Positions 23,593 to 32,854 are shown, counted from the stretch's first letter. The stretch is DNA of 53,733 nucleotides from Clostridiaceae bacterium (GCA_016285645.1 JAEERC010000060.1:1-53733); one strand, 5' to 3'. Numbers and translations are program-made. The notes: generated by a model not told the origin, from the letters alone.

Positions 23593-25068
23593 ATCGGTTA
23601 CGCTGATTTTTGTTTTTCTTATTCTGTAATTTTTAAGAAGGGCGGGGTTGAACAGCATTATAATCGGGAAAATCTCCAGCCTTCCGAGCAGCATATCGAG
23701 CGAGAAAACAAGTTTTGAGAGGTTCGAGAATCCGCTGTAGTTCGCCGTGGGACCGACCTTGCCGAGACCGGGCCCTATGTTGTTGAACGTTGCCAGAACG
23801 CCCGAGAATGTTGTGGTAAAATCAAAATTGTCAAACGATACGATGAAAACAGAAACGCCTATAATCAGCACATAGAGTATGAGATAAACGTGCGTTGTAT
23901 TGACGATTTTGTCGGAAATGCGCCTTTTTTCAAATCTCACAACATTTACGCTTCTCGGGTGAAGAAGGCACCTTATTTCCTTCTGCGCGGATTTTACCAG
24001 AATGCAAAGCCGCGAAATCTTTATGCCGCCGCCCGTGCTTCCCGCGCAGCTGCCTATGCACATTATAAGCAGCAGCACATAGCGGCTCAGCTCCGGCCAG
24101 GCGTCAAAATCAACGGTTGAAAAGCCCGTTGTTGTCATAATCGAGCTTGTCTGGAAAAAGCCCGCGAGAGCCGACTGTGAAAAAGACTCGTACATATTCC
24201 TTATATTAATGGTGATTATCAGCGCAGCGGCAAAATATACCGCGAGATAAACGCGAAGTTCCTCACTTTTGAGGGCGTCCTTAACTCTTCCGCAGAGAAT
24301 GAGATAGAAAATGCTGAAGTTTACGCCGAAGAGCAGCATAAACACGGTTATTACAATCTGGCAGAAAACGCCGTAGGAGGCAACGCTTGAATTGAGCACT
24401 CCGAAGCCGCCGGTGCCCGCCGTGCCGAAGGTTACGCAAACGGCGTCAAACACGGGCATTTTTCCGGCAATCAGAAGAACAAACTCAATAACGGTCAAAG
24501 CGCCGTAAATCATATAAAGTATTCTCGCCGACTGCGTGGTTTTGGGAACAAGCTTGCCCACATCGGGGCCTGTGCTCTCGGCTCTCACAAGCTGAAGGCT
24601 GCCGCTTCCGTTTGTAAGCGGAATAATCGCCAGCATAAATACAAGCACGCCCATGCCGCCTATCCAGTGCGTGAAACTGCGCCAGAAAAGCATAGACTTG
24701 CTCAGTGCCTCAACATTTGTGAGTATGGAAGCGCCCGTTGTGGTAAAGCCGGAAACCGTCTCAAAAAACGAATCCACAAGGTGCGGGATCTGATTGCTGA
24801 AGGTGAAGGGGAGAGCGCCGAAAAAACTGAGCACTATCCACGCCGCCGCCACCATAACATAACCGTCACGGGCGAAAATCGTTCTCGAATAGACCTTTAC
24901 GCTCACAAACAGAGCGCCCAACACGGCAAGCATCGCAATCGGAATGCCGAAAGCGAAATACACGTGCTTTTCGCGGTATATCGCCGCCACCAGCATCGGC
25001 AGAAGCATAAGCCCCGCTTCAATGAGCATTATCTTGCCGAGAATATTCAGTATAAACCGTCTGTTCAT
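23590..25068 (-). CDS. trkH: TrkH-family potassium uptake channel subunit
   Basis: A 492-residue membrane protein of the TrkH/KtrB superfamily, which moves K+ through four MPM pore repeats. The selectivity-filter-like loops are visible in turn: TVSGFTTTGAS, GTAGTGGFGVL, TTTGFSTVDF and NNIGPGLG; CAGSTGGGIK lies before the fourth. TrkH needs the cytosolic nucleotide-gated TrkA subunit, which is encoded just upstream with a 3-base gap. AAGGGATAA precedes ATG 25068. Normal length for TrkH. Confidence 0.95.
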   Translation of the reverse strand: MNRRFILNILGKIMLIEAGLMLLPMLVAAIYREKHVYFAFGIPIAMLAVLGALFVSVKVYSRTIFARDGYVMVAAAWIVLSFFGALPFTFSNQIPHLVDSFFETVSGFTTTGASILTNVEALSKSMLFWRSFTHWIGGMGVLVFMLAIIPLTNGSGSLQLVRAESTGPDVGKLVPKTTQSARILYMIYGALTVIEFVLLIAGKMPVFDAVCVTFGTAGTGGFGVLNSSVASYGVFCQIVITVFMLLFGVNFSIFYLILCGRVKDALKSEELRVYLAVYFAAALIITINIRNMYESFSQSALAGFFQTSSIMTTTGFSTVDFDAWPELSRYVLLLIMCIGSCAGSTGGGIKISRLCILVKSAQKEIRCLLHPRSVNVVRFEKRRISDKIVNTTHVYLILYVLIIGVSVFIVSFDNFDFTTTFSGVLATFNNIGPGLGKVGPTANYSGFSNLSKLVFSLDMLLGRLEIFPIIMLFNPALLKNYRIRKTKISVTD

Positions 25069-25071
25069 AAA

Positions 25072-26430
25072 TTATCCCTTGATATCGTCGAGGTCGTCAA
25101 GCCCCTGAATAGTTGTTACAACCACTACCGAATCGCCCGCGCGCAGGTCGTCTTTACCGTGGGGAATAAAGACCTTGCCGTCGCGGTTGATACAGCCGAT
25201 AATTACATTTTTGCGAATGCGCAGTTCCTCGAGGGTTTTATCCCTGAGCGAACTGTTCTCGCCCACGCGGAACGAGAGCGCCTCGACCTTGTTGTCAAAG
25301 GTCTTGTAGAGGGTTTCTATGTTGCTGCCTATCTTGTTCTGCCTTGCGCGAACGTGCTGGAGAATAAGGTTTGCCGTTGTGTGCTTGGGATATATAACGC
25401 TGCCCACATCGAGCGTTGTGAGAACGCTTAAGAAGTTCGTGCGGTTGACCTTCGTTATCGTTTTGATTTTCGGAGCCATACTTTTTGCGTAGAGGGAGAG
25501 CAGTATGTTTTCCTCGTCAAAGCCCGTCAGCGAGCAGAGCGCGTCGGATTCGCGAAGTCCCTCTTCGAGAAGCAGCGAACGGTTTGTGCCGTCGCCGCAG
25601 ATGATGTTCGCGTTCGGGAAGGCGTAACTTAAGTTTTCGGCCGTTTCCCTGTTGAGTTCAATAACCGTTACATTCATATTCAGCGCGCAGAGTCTGCCCA
25701 CAAGATATCTCGCGAGGCGTCCGCCGCCGATAATCATAACATTCTTTATTCCCGTAACGGGCATACCTATATTCTTGAAAAACGGATTGATGTCGCCGGG
25801 AGCCGCGAGAAAAGCGACGGTGTCGCCCTCCTTGATTACCGAATCGCCGTAGGGGATAAACGCCTTGTTGTCGCGCTCAACCGCGCAGGCGAGAGCCCTG
25901 TTGCCGAGCTTCGCGAGCGATTCCCTGAGGGGCTTGTTTATAAGCGCGCAGTTCCTGCCGGCGATAAAGCTTACAAGGTCAATCTTGCCGCGTGAAAAAA
26001 CATCTATGTTCTTGGCGGCGGGGAAGGTGAGAATGCGCAGAATCTCCGTTGCCGCCTCATATTCGGGGTTTACCGCCATGGTAAGACCGAGGCTCTCCTG
26101 AAGTATGCCTATTTCCTCGTGATACTCGGGATTGCGCACACGGGCTATTGTTTCGTTTACGCCGTGGTTGCGCGCGATAAGGCAGCACATAAGGTTTAAT
26201 TCGTCGCTGCCGGTCAGGGCAATCAGAAGGTCGCAGTCGTCAACGCCCGCGTCGAGAAGGGTTTTGGATGTGGCGCCGTTGCCCTTTACGCAGATAACGT
26301 CAAGTTCGCCCTCCGCGTCGGCGAGAGGGGCGTCGTTTATGTCAACAATCGTAACACTGTGCTCTTCTGTTGAAAGCTGCTCGGCAACCGCGTAACCGAC
26401 CTTGCCGATACCGACTATGATAATGTTCAA
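25072..26430 (-). CDS. trkA: Trk system potassium uptake regulator TrkA
   Basis: A 452-residue cytosolic gating subunit with the duplicated RCK architecture of TrkA. The first Rossmann NAD-binding half begins MNIIIVGIGKVG and a second half begins NVMIIGGGRLARYL, each followed by a TrkA_C domain (PYGDSVIKEGDTVAFLA and PHGKDDLRAGDSVVVV). It binds NAD(H)/ATP and opens TrkH. The start codon is TTG 26430 with AAGGCGG about 9 bases upstream. First gene of the trkA-trkH operon, divergent from pgk. No c-di-AMP riboswitch was recognised in the 240-base gap. Confidence 0.95.
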   Translation of the reverse strand: MNIIIVGIGKVGYAVAEQLSTEEHSVTIVDINDAPLADAEGELDVICVKGNGATSKTLLDAGVDDCDLLIALTGSDELNLMCCLIARNHGVNETIARVRNPEYHEEIGILQESLGLTMAVNPEYEAATEILRILTFPAAKNIDVFSRGKIDLVSFIAGRNCALINKPLRESLAKLGNRALACAVERDNKAFIPYGDSVIKEGDTVAFLAAPGDINPFFKNIGMPVTGIKNVMIIGGGRLARYLVGRLCALNMNVTVIELNRETAENLSYAFPNANIICGDGTNRSLLLEEGLRESDALCSLTGFDEENILLSLYAKSMAPKIKTITKVNRTNFLSVLTTLDVGSVIYPKHTTANLILQHVRARQNKIGSNIETLYKTFDNKVEALSFRVGENSSLRDKTLEELRIRKNVIIGCINRDGKVFIPHGKDDLRAGDSVVVVTTIQGLDDLDDIKG

Positions 26431-26588
26431 TAAATCGCCGCCTTTAAAGTGATGATTGGAATGTGTATTATATCACTTTAATTCTCATATTTCAAGAATA
26501 TAGTTTTTGAGCACCCCGAATTGTTAATTTAACCATAATTTTGCGATGCTTTTTCAATAGTTGGTTGTTTTCGCCGATAATTTCACTC

Positions 26589-26617
26589 TTGCAAAACGGC
26601 TGTATATATAATATAAT
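26589..26617 (+). promoter_or_regulatory. Promoter of the glycolytic operon
   Basis: TTGCAA (26589-26594), 17 bases, TATAAT (26612-26617), 53 bases before pgk. Confidence 0.65.
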
Positions 26618-26670
26618 CTATTGTTGGTTAGTAATGAAATTACATATAATTGAAAGGATGAAAACCCATT

Positions 26671-27882
26671 ATGAGCTTACTTCACAAAAAGACAGTTGAC
26701 GACATCAACGCAAAAGGCAAAAGAGTGCTTGTCCGCTGCGATTTCAACGTTCCTCTCAAGGACGGAGTCATCACGGATGAAAACAGAATAAACGCGGCAC
26801 TTCCCACTATCAAAAAGCTTATCGATGACGGCGCCAAGGTTATCCTCTGCTCCCATCTCGGCAAGCCGAAGAACGGCCCCGAAGAAAAGTTCTCACTTGC
26901 TCCTGTGGCTGCGCGCCTTACCGAAAAACTCGGCAAGGAAGTTGTTTTTGCGGCTGACGACAATGTTGTGGGCGAAAACGCGAAGGCCGCTGTTGCCGCT
27001 ATGAAGGACGGCGATGTTGTTCTTCTTCAGAACACAAGATTCCGCCCCGAGGAGACCAAGAACGGCGAAGAGTTCTCAAAGGATCTCGCGAGCATCTGCG
27101 ACATATTCGTAAACGACGCTTTCGGCGCGGCTCACAGAGCGCACTGCTCAACCGTAGGCGTTGCCTCCTTCGTTGAAGAGGCGGCTGTCGGCTACCTTAT
27201 GGGCAAGGAACTCAAATATCTCGGCAACGCGGTTGAAGACCCCGAAAGACCTTTCGTTACCATCCTCGGCGGCGCCAAGGTTGCCGATAAGTTAAATGTT
27301 ATCGAAAACCTCCTCAACAAAGCCGACACCCTCATCATCGGCGGCGGTATGGCTTTCACCTTCCTCAAGGCGCAGGGCTACACAACCGGTCTTTCAATCC
27401 TTGACGAAACAAAGATTGACTATTGCAAAGATATGCTCAAAAAGGCGGAGGAAAAGGGCGTTCAGATTCTTCTCCCCGTTGACACAATCGCGGCTGACCA
27501 CTTCCCGAACCCCATCGATGAAGATATTGAAACAATCCTTATCGATTCCGACGACATCCCCGACAATCTCGAAGGTCTTGACATCGGCCCCAAAACCGCT
27601 AAGATTTACGCCGACGCTGTCAAGAGCGCCAAGACCGTTGTATGGAACGGCCCCATGGGCGTTTTCGAAAATCCGAATCTCAACAAGGGAACAATTGAAG
27701 TTGCCAAGGCAATGGCTGAAACCGACGCTGTCACAATCATCGGCGGCGGCGATTCCGCGGCGGCAGTCAACACCCTCGGCTTCGGCAGCAAGATGACCCA
27801 CATCTCCACCGGCGGCGGCGCCTCCCTCGAATTCCTTGAGGGCAAAGCCCTTCCCGGCATCGAAGCAGTCAACGACAGATAA
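26671..27882 (+). CDS. pgk: Phosphoglycerate kinase
   Basis: A 403-residue glycolytic enzyme that transfers phosphate from 1,3-bisphosphoglycerate to ADP. Signatures: [14 protein letters not shown] at the N-terminus, [46 protein letters not shown] and the nucleotide-site GGGDSAAAV near the C-terminus. Length normal. It uses the C-rich codons typical of well-expressed genes here. GAAAGGATG lies upstream. It leads the pgk-tpiA-gpmI cluster; no gapA or enolase gene is in the window. Confidence 0.98.
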   Translation: MSLLHKKTVDDINAKGKRVLVRCDFNVPLKDGVITDENRINAALPTIKKLIDDGAKVILCSHLGKPKNGPEEKFSLAPVAARLTEKLGKEVVFAADDNVVGENAKAAVAAMKDGDVVLLQNTRFRPEETKNGEEFSKDLASICDIFVNDAFGAAHRAHCSTVGVASFVEEAAVGYLMGKELKYLGNAVEDPERPFVTILGGAKVADKLNVIENLLNKADTLIIGGGMAFTFLKAQGYTTGLSILDETKIDYCKDMLKKAEEKGVQILLPVDTIAADHFPNPIDEDIETILIDSDDIPDNLEGLDIGPKTAKIYADAVKSAKTVVWNGPMGVFENPNLNKGTIEVAKAMAETDAVTIIGGGDSAAAVNTLGFGSKMTHISTGGGASLEFLEGKALPGIEAVNDR

Positions 27883-27903
27883 ATTATTTAAAGGAGTACA
27901 ATT

Positions 27904-28671
27904 ATGAATAAAGCTCTTCGTACCCCCGTTATCGCGGGCAACTGGAAAATGAACAACACTCCCGATGAGACAAAGGCACTCATAGCCGAAATGAAGCCCC
28001 TTGTTGCGGGCGCGGACTGCAAAGTGGTTCTCTGCGTGCCCTACATCGACCTCTACGCGGCTCTTGAAGCGGCGGCGGGCTCCGACATCGAAATCGGTGC
28101 CGAGAACTGCCACTGGGCAGAAAAAGGCGCTTTCACGGGCGAAGTTTCCGCCAAAATGCTCAAGGCGGCGGGCGTTCCCTATGTTATCATCGGCCACAGC
28201 GAGCGCAGGCAGTATTTCGGTGAAACGGACATCACCGTTCGCAACAGAGTCAGAGCCGCTCTCAACGAAGGTCTTAAAATAATCCTCTGCGTGGGCGAAA
28301 TGCTCGCCGAGAGAAAAGCGGACATGACCGCTGAAATCGTCAGCGCGCAGACAGAGGTCGCTCTTTCGGGTGTAACCGCCGAGGAAATGAAAAACATCAT
28401 CATCGCCTACGAACCCGTATGGGCAATCGGCACGGGCGAAACAGCCACTCCCGAGCAGGCTCAGGAGGTCTGCGGTATGATCCGCGCTCTTATTGCGAGA
28501 CTCTACAACAGCGAAGTTGCGGACGCTACTGTAATTCAGTACGGCGGCTCAATGAACGAAAAGAACGCTGCCGAGCTTCTCGCGAAGCCCGACATCGACG
28601 GCGGCCTTATCGGCGGCGCGTCCCTTGTTGCGGAAAAATTCGCCGTAATAGTCGAAGCGGCGGGCAAATAA
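27904..28671 (+). CDS. tpiA: Triosephosphate isomerase
   Basis: A 255-residue TIM barrel that interconverts glyceraldehyde-3-phosphate and DHAP. Catalytic landmarks: NWKMN near the N-terminus, His98 in IGHSERRQYF, Glu170 in AYEPVWAIGTG, and the phosphate loop YGGSMN. AAAGGAG precedes ATG 27904, 21 bases after the pgk stop. Length and motif order are standard. Confidence 0.98.
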   Translation: MNKALRTPVIAGNWKMNNTPDETKALIAEMKPLVAGADCKVVLCVPYIDLYAALEAAAGSDIEIGAENCHWAEKGAFTGEVSAKMLKAAGVPYVIIGHSERRQYFGETDITVRNRVRAALNEGLKIILCVGEMLAERKADMTAEIVSAQTEVALSGVTAEEMKNIIIAYEPVWAIGTGETATPEQAQEVCGMIRALIARLYNSEVADATVIQYGGSMNEKNAAELLAKPDIDGGLIGGASLVAEKFAVIVEAAGK

Positions 28672-28680
28672 TAAAAACAC

Positions 28681-28712
28681 AATGCGGGCAAAGTTTATTT
28701 GTCCGCATTTTT
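28681..28712 (+). terminator. Intra-operon terminator/attenuator between tpiA and gpmI
   Basis: A 12-bp stem with one G-U pair (AATGCGGGCAAA 28681-28692, TTTGTCCGCATT 28698-28709), loop GTTTA, followed by TTTTTG. The gpmI ribosome site AAAGG comes right after it. It may reduce rather than stop transcription into gpmI. Confidence 0.75.
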
Positions 28713-28726
28713 GAAAGGTAACGGAT

Positions 28727-30298
28727 ATGTCAGAAAAAGTTGTTTTAATTGTTATGGACGGCGTCGGCTTCTCAAAAACCGGGCTCGGTGACGCCGTAAC
28801 TCTCGCGAATACCCCCACGCTTGACAGACTTCTCAAAGAGTGCCCCAACACCCGCCTCAAAGCGCACGGCGACGCCGTGGGTCTTCCCTCGGATGACGAT
28901 ATGGGCAACAGCGAAGTAGGTCACAACGCGCTTGGCTGCGGTCAGATTTATTCGCAGGGCGCGAAACTTGTAAACGAATCCATAGAATCGGGCAAAATCT
29001 ATGAAAGCGACGCCTGGAAGGAACTCGCGGGCAACTGCGTTTCCAAGAATTCCGCGCTTCATTTCATAGGCCTTCTCTCGGACGGCAATGTCCATTCAAA
29101 CATAAGCCACCTCTTCGCGATGCTCGAAAAGGCAAAGCAGTGCGGCATTAAGAAAGCCCATGTTCACGCTCTTCTTGACGGCAGGGATGTTCCCGCCACC
29201 TCGGGTCTTGTCTATATCGATATGCTCGAGCAGAAGATAGCCGAACTCAACGACGGCGGTTTCACCGCGGATATCGCTTCGGGCGGCGGCAGAATGAAAA
29301 TCACAATGGACCGCTACCAGGCGGACTGGAATATGGTTAAGCTCGGCTGGGACACCCATGTAAAAGGTCTCGGCAGGCAGTTTGACTCGGCGAAGCAGGC
29401 GATTGAAACCTACCGCGCCGAAATCCCCGGAGTAATTGACCAGGATTTACCCCCCTTCGTAATCGCGAAGGACGGCAAGCCCCTCGGAACAATCAACGAC
29501 GGCGACAGCGTCATTCTCTACAACTTCAGAGGCGACAGAGCCCTTGAACTCAGTATGGCGTTTGACTACGACGATTTTGACAAGTTCGACAGAGGCGCTA
29601 AGCCCGATGTGGTCTATGCCGGTATGCTCCAGTACGACGGCGACCTGAAGCTTCCCGAAAAATATCTTGTAAATCCTCCCGAAATAAAGGATACCCTCTC
29701 GGAACTCCTCGTTTCAAAGGGAATGAAGCAGTACGCCGTTTCCGAAACGCAGAAATACGGCCATGTAACCTATTTCTGGAACGGCAACAAGAGCGGAAAA
29801 TTCAGCGAGGAACTTGAAACTTACCTTGAAATTCCCTCGGACAAGGTCTCGTTTGACGAGCGCCCGTGGATGAAGAGCGCAGAGGTAACCGACGCCGTAA
29901 TCGAGGCGATGAAGAGCGGCGAATACGACTTTATCCGCTGCAACTATCCCAACGGCGATATGGTCGGCCACACCGGCAGCCTGGACGCCACAATCACGGC
30001 GGTTGCCGCCGTTGACCTCGGCATTGCCAGAGTGCTCAAAGTCGCCGACGAGCTCGGAATAACCGTGCTTATCACCGCCGACCACGGCAACGCGGACGAA
30101 ATGCTCGAAAAGAACAAGAAGGGCGAACTTCAGGTAAGAACCGCCCACTCGTTAAATCCCGTTCCGTTTATCATCTGTTCGAAGAACACCTACGAAATCA
30201 AGGACGGCAGCTTCGGCCTCGCCAATGTCGCACCCACCGTGGCGCAGATATTCGGCATTGAGCCGTACGGCAGCTGGCTTGAGGGTATGATTAAATAA
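28727..30298 (+). CDS. gpmI: 2,3-bisphosphoglycerate-independent phosphoglycerate mutase
   Basis: A 523-residue Mn-dependent mutase that interconverts 3- and 2-phosphoglycerate. LIVMDGVGF gives the first metal ligands, Ser62 in MGNSEVGHNA is the phosphorylated nucleophile, HALLDGRDVPATSG lies in the middle domain, and ITADHGNADEM completes the metal sites. Slightly longer than the usual ~510. This is the cell's canonical iPGM. A second, ApgM-type protein is encoded at 40656-41873 and may therefore do another job. Confidence 0.97.
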   Translation: MSEKVVLIVMDGVGFSKTGLGDAVTLANTPTLDRLLKECPNTRLKAHGDAVGLPSDDDMGNSEVGHNALGCGQIYSQGAKLVNESIESGKIYESDAWKELAGNCVSKNSALHFIGLLSDGNVHSNISHLFAMLEKAKQCGIKKAHVHALLDGRDVPATSGLVYIDMLEQKIAELNDGGFTADIASGGGRMKITMDRYQADWNMVKLGWDTHVKGLGRQFDSAKQAIETYRAEIPGVIDQDLPPFVIAKDGKPLGTINDGDSVILYNFRGDRALELSMAFDYDDFDKFDRGAKPDVVYAGMLQYDGDLKLPEKYLVNPPEIKDTLSELLVSKGMKQYAVSETQKYGHVTYFWNGNKSGKFSEELETYLEIPSDKVSFDERPWMKSAEVTDAVIEAMKSGEYDFIRCNYPNGDMVGHTGSLDATITAVAAVDLGIARVLKVADELGITVLITADHGNADEMLEKNKKGELQVRTAHSLNPVPFIICSKNTYEIKDGSFGLANVAPTVAQIFGIEPYGSWLEGMIK

Positions 30299-30329
30299 TT
30301 ATCGAATAATAAACAAGGAGGCGCTTTAA

Positions 30330-31547
30330 ATGGAACCCATTATGCGAAGTGACAAACTGGCAAATGTCCATTCCGACATCAGAGGCCCCGTATTTGTCGA
30401 GGCAATGCGTATGCGCAAGGAGGGCATTGATGTTCTCCGTCTCAACACGGGCAACCCCGCGACCTTCGGCTTCGGTATGCCCGACAGCGTAAAGAACGCC
30501 CTTCTCAACAACGCCGACAAAGCGGTTGCCTACTGTGACCTCAAGGGTATGCCCGAGGCGCGCGAGGCAATCTGCAACTACCACAAAAGCAAGGGCATTG
30601 AGGGTATCACCCCCGACGATGTTTTCATCGGCAACGGTGTAAGCGAACTTGTTACAATGTCGCTCACCGCGCTTCTCAACTACGGCGACGAGATTCTCGT
30701 TCCCGCTCCCGACTACTCGCTCTGGACCAACTCGGTCTGGCTCGCGGGCGCAAAACCCGTGCACTATATCTGCGACGAGCAGTCCGACTGGTATCCCGAC
30801 CTCGACGACATCAAAAAGAAAATCACCCCCAAAACAAGGGCGATTGTCATCATAAACCCCAACAACCCGACCGGTGCTCTCTATTCAAAGGATTTCCTTG
30901 AGAAACTCGTGCAGATAGCGAGGGAAAACAAGCTTATAATCTTCTCGGATGAAATTTACGACCGTCTTGTTATGGACGACCTCGAGCATGTTTCAACCGC
31001 AACTCTCGCCCCCGACCTCCTTGTTGTTACAATGAACGGTCTTTCAAAATCCCACATAATCTGCGGTTTCCGCTGCGGCTGGATGGTATTCAGCGGCGCC
31101 AAGGAGGCGGCAAAGGATTTCATCGCGGGCGTAAACGGTCTGTGCGCAATGCGTCTTTGCGCCAACGCCCTCACTCAGCTTGTAATTCCCGCGGCTCTTG
31201 CCGACCCCGAAAGCACAAGGGCAATGATGGTGCCGGGCGGCAGAATTTACGAGCAGCGTGAGGCGACCTGCCGCGAGCTTGAAAAAATCGAAGGCCTCAC
31301 CTTCGTAAAGAACAAGGCGGCTTTCTACCTCTTCCCGAAACTTGACATTGAAAAGTTCAACATCCACGACGACCAGCAGTTCGCGATGGACTATCTCCAC
31401 AGCAAAAATGTTATGATTATCCCGGGCAGGGGCTTCAGCTGGGACAAACCCGACCACTTCCGCATCGTTATGCTCCCCGAGCCGGAGGTGCTCGCGAAGG
31501 CGATGCGCGACCTCGGCGATTTCCTGAAGGATTATCACCAGCAGTAA
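30330..31547 (+). CDS. Alanine-type class I/II aminotransferase
   Basis: A 405-residue PLP enzyme resembling AlaA-type transaminases (pyruvate + glutamate to alanine + 2-oxoglutarate). Features: NTGNPATFGF near the N-terminus, INPNNPTGALYSKD, SDEIYDRLVMD, and the PLP lysine at Lys240 in GLSKSHIICGFRCGW. AAGGAGG precedes ATG 30330. It follows gpmI by 31 bases without a terminator between them, so it is probably the last gene of the glycolytic operon, linking pyruvate to alanine. Exact amino-acid specificity is not certain. Confidence 0.9.
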   Translation: MEPIMRSDKLANVHSDIRGPVFVEAMRMRKEGIDVLRLNTGNPATFGFGMPDSVKNALLNNADKAVAYCDLKGMPEAREAICNYHKSKGIEGITPDDVFIGNGVSELVTMSLTALLNYGDEILVPAPDYSLWTNSVWLAGAKPVHYICDEQSDWYPDLDDIKKKITPKTRAIVIINPNNPTGALYSKDFLEKLVQIARENKLIIFSDEIYDRLVMDDLEHVSTATLAPDLLVVTMNGLSKSHIICGFRCGWMVFSGAKEAAKDFIAGVNGLCAMRLCANALTQLVIPAALADPESTRAMMVPGGRIYEQREATCRELEKIEGLTFVKNKAAFYLFPKLDIEKFNIHDDQQFAMDYLHSKNVMIIPGRGFSWDKPDHFRIVMLPEPEVLAKAMRDLGDFLKDYHQQ

Positions 31548-31587
31548 AACACGGTGTCACAGCCGAAATTTTAAAATTCAACAGTAT

Positions 31588-31616
31588 GGCGGGATGTTCT
31601 CATCCCGCCGTTTGTT
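31588..31616 (+). terminator. Terminator of the glycolytic operon
   Basis: A 9-bp stem (GGCGGGATG 31588-31596 with CATCCCGCC 31601-31609), TTCT loop, then GTTTGTT. It lies 41 bases past the aminotransferase stop. Confidence 0.85.
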
Positions 31617-31656
31617 AAAACAAGACTTCCGTTCGTCGCGGCTTCCTTAATTGTTC

Positions 31657-31701
31657 ATTGCTCATTAATATAAGCGGCACGGAATAATCCGTGCCCTGCA
31701 T
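31657..31701 (+). repeat. 45-bp interspersed repeat, copy 1
   Basis: Matches copy 2 (31823-31867) at 43 of 45 positions. It contains the hairpin GGCACGGA-ATAA-TCCGTGCC. No open frame. It is part of a 360-base gene-free stretch made largely of hairpins. Confidence 0.85.
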
Positions 31702-31727
31702 GCATATGAATTACAGTGTAACCGTAG

Positions 31728-31796
31728 GGGCGGATATCATCCGCCCGCAACAAGGATGTCCGTGAGGACTGATAAAAGGGTGAGGGCGAAGCCCTC
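31728..31796. repeat. Hairpin cluster between the two 45-bp repeats
   Basis: Two perfect inverted repeats, GGGCGGAT-ATC-ATCCGCCC (31728-31746) and GAGGGC-GAA-GCCCTC (31782-31796), lie between the 45-bp direct repeats. They look like REP/MITE-type non-coding units. No ORF spans them. Confidence 0.7.
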
Positions 31797-31822
31797 CTTT
31801 AATTGCTCATTTCTCCTTTCTC

Positions 31823-31867
31823 ATTGCTCATTAACATAAGCGGCACGGAAGAATCCGTGCCCTGCAT
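31823..31867 (+). repeat. 45-bp interspersed repeat, copy 2
   Basis: Second copy of the repeat at 31657-31701, differing at two positions only. It ends 42 bases before mntP, so it lies in that gene's leader or promoter region. Confidence 0.85.
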
Positions 31868-31909
31868 TTACAACACAATCCACTTTATCAAACCAAAGGC
31901 GGTATTGAA

Positions 31910-32500
31910 ATGAATCTGACGGTATCATTTTTCATAACAGGCGTAATGCTCGGTGTCGGTCTCGCGATGGACGCCTTTTCCGTCTCGCTCGCCAACGGTC
32001 TCAATGAGCCGGAAATGAAGGGTGCCAAAATGTGCGGTATCGCGGGCGTGTTCGCCGGGTTCCAGTTTGTTATGCCGCTTATCGGTTGGTTCTGCGTGTC
32101 GGCGGTAGCCCACATTTTCGTTGCTTTTCAGAAGTTTATACCGTGGATTGCCCTCATTCTGCTTTCCCTCATTGGCGGAAAGATGATTTATGAAAGCGTG
32201 AGTAAAAAAGCGGAGGATGAAAAACCCGCCGTCGGTCTCGGAGGGCTTATGCTTCAGGGCGTTGCAACCTCGATTGACGCCCTCTCGGTCGGCTTCACAA
32301 TATCGGACTACACCGTCGGCGAGGCGCTTGTCTCCTGCGCTGTTATAGGAACAGTCACTTTCATAATCTGCTTTGCAGGGCTCGCGATCGGCAAAAAGGC
32401 GGGCACGAAACTCGCAGGGAAAGCCGGCATTCTCGGCGGAATAATCCTAATAGGCATAGGTCTTGAAATATTCATCAAAAACGTGTTTTTCGGCGGATGA
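31910..32500 (+). CDS. mntP: Manganese efflux pump MntP
   Basis: A 196-residue membrane protein that exports Mn2+. It has six helices arranged as two homologous halves with the family motifs GLAMDAFSVSLANG in helix 1 and ATSIDALSVGFT in the second half; the Asp residues are part of the metal path. AAAGGCGG lies 8 bases before ATG 31910. Many mntP genes have a yybP-ykoY manganese riboswitch upstream; none is recognisable here, where repeats fill the leader region instead. Single-gene unit ended by a hairpin. Confidence 0.95.
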   Translation: MNLTVSFFITGVMLGVGLAMDAFSVSLANGLNEPEMKGAKMCGIAGVFAGFQFVMPLIGWFCVSAVAHIFVAFQKFIPWIALILLSLIGGKMIYESVSKKAEDEKPAVGLGGLMLQGVATSIDALSVGFTISDYTVGEALVSCAVIGTVTFIICFAGLAIGKKAGTKLAGKAGILGGIILIGIGLEIFIKNVFFGG

Positions 32501-32522
32501 TGATTTAACAGAATATAAAAAC

Positions 32523-32553
32523 AACGGCTTGCGGATTCTTTCCGTAAGCCGTT
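32523..32553. terminator. Bidirectional terminator between mntP and XRE gene
   Basis: A 13-bp stem with one G-U pair (AACGGCTTGCGGA 32523-32535, TCCGTAAGCCGTT 32541-32553). Its left arm is part of a 16-bp sequence repeated at 33512-33527. Confidence 0.82.
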
Positions 32554-32747
32554 TATTCGTCGGGTATAAATACAACAATATCTTCAATTCTGCAACCGAG
32601 ATAATTGCACAGGTCATTAAGGGTTACCGTGCTGAGCGGTTTATTAAGCTTGAGGCGGTCAATCAGACTGCGGCTTACGCCGAAATCCTTTATCAATTTA
32701 TATGTGGTTATGTTTTTCTTTTTTAAGTGTTTCATAAAACGGTTCAT
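32553..32747 (-). CDS. Small XRE/Cro-type helix-turn-helix regulator
   Basis: A 64-residue protein that is just a HTH domain of the Cro/CI (XRE) type. ITTYKLIKDFGVSRSLIDRLKLNK contains the HTH helices, and STVTLNDLCNYLGCRIEDIVVFIPD is the usual helix 4-5 tail of mini-XRE regulators. ATG 32747 has only a weak GATGAGAATG ribosome site. It is transcribed divergently from two small membrane-protein genes with a strong promoter between them, so it may repress that promoter and itself. The islet is AT-rich. Confidence 0.85.
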   Translation of the reverse strand: MNRFMKHLKKKNITTYKLIKDFGVSRSLIDRLKLNKPLSTVTLNDLCNYLGCRIEDIVVFIPDE

Positions 32748-32796
32748 AGCTTATCATTCTCATCACCTGATTAAACGATAAGCAATACTCAATAAC

Positions 32797-32825
32797 TTGA
32801 CAATTGTCGGTATATAGAGTATATT
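32797..32825 (+). promoter_or_regulatory. Promoter of the small membrane protein pair
   Basis: Perfect TTGACA (32797-32802), 17 bases, TATATT (32820-32825), about 30 bases before the first small gene. ACAATTGT (32801-32808), a perfect palindrome overlapping the -35, could be an operator for the adjacent XRE protein. Confidence 0.7.
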
Positions 32826-32854
32826 AATTCGTATAAAGAAAAAAGGGGGATAAT

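Noticed and set aside
26431-26670. c-di-AMP (ydaO) riboswitch controlling trkA-trkH
   Set aside because: The gap is divergent, 240 bases in all, with a pgk promoter; none of the conserved ydaO blocks is visible.
31868-31909. yybP-ykoY manganese riboswitch before mntP
   Set aside because: Expected from known mntP genes, but the 42 bases between the repeat and the start are too short and no conserved motif is present.
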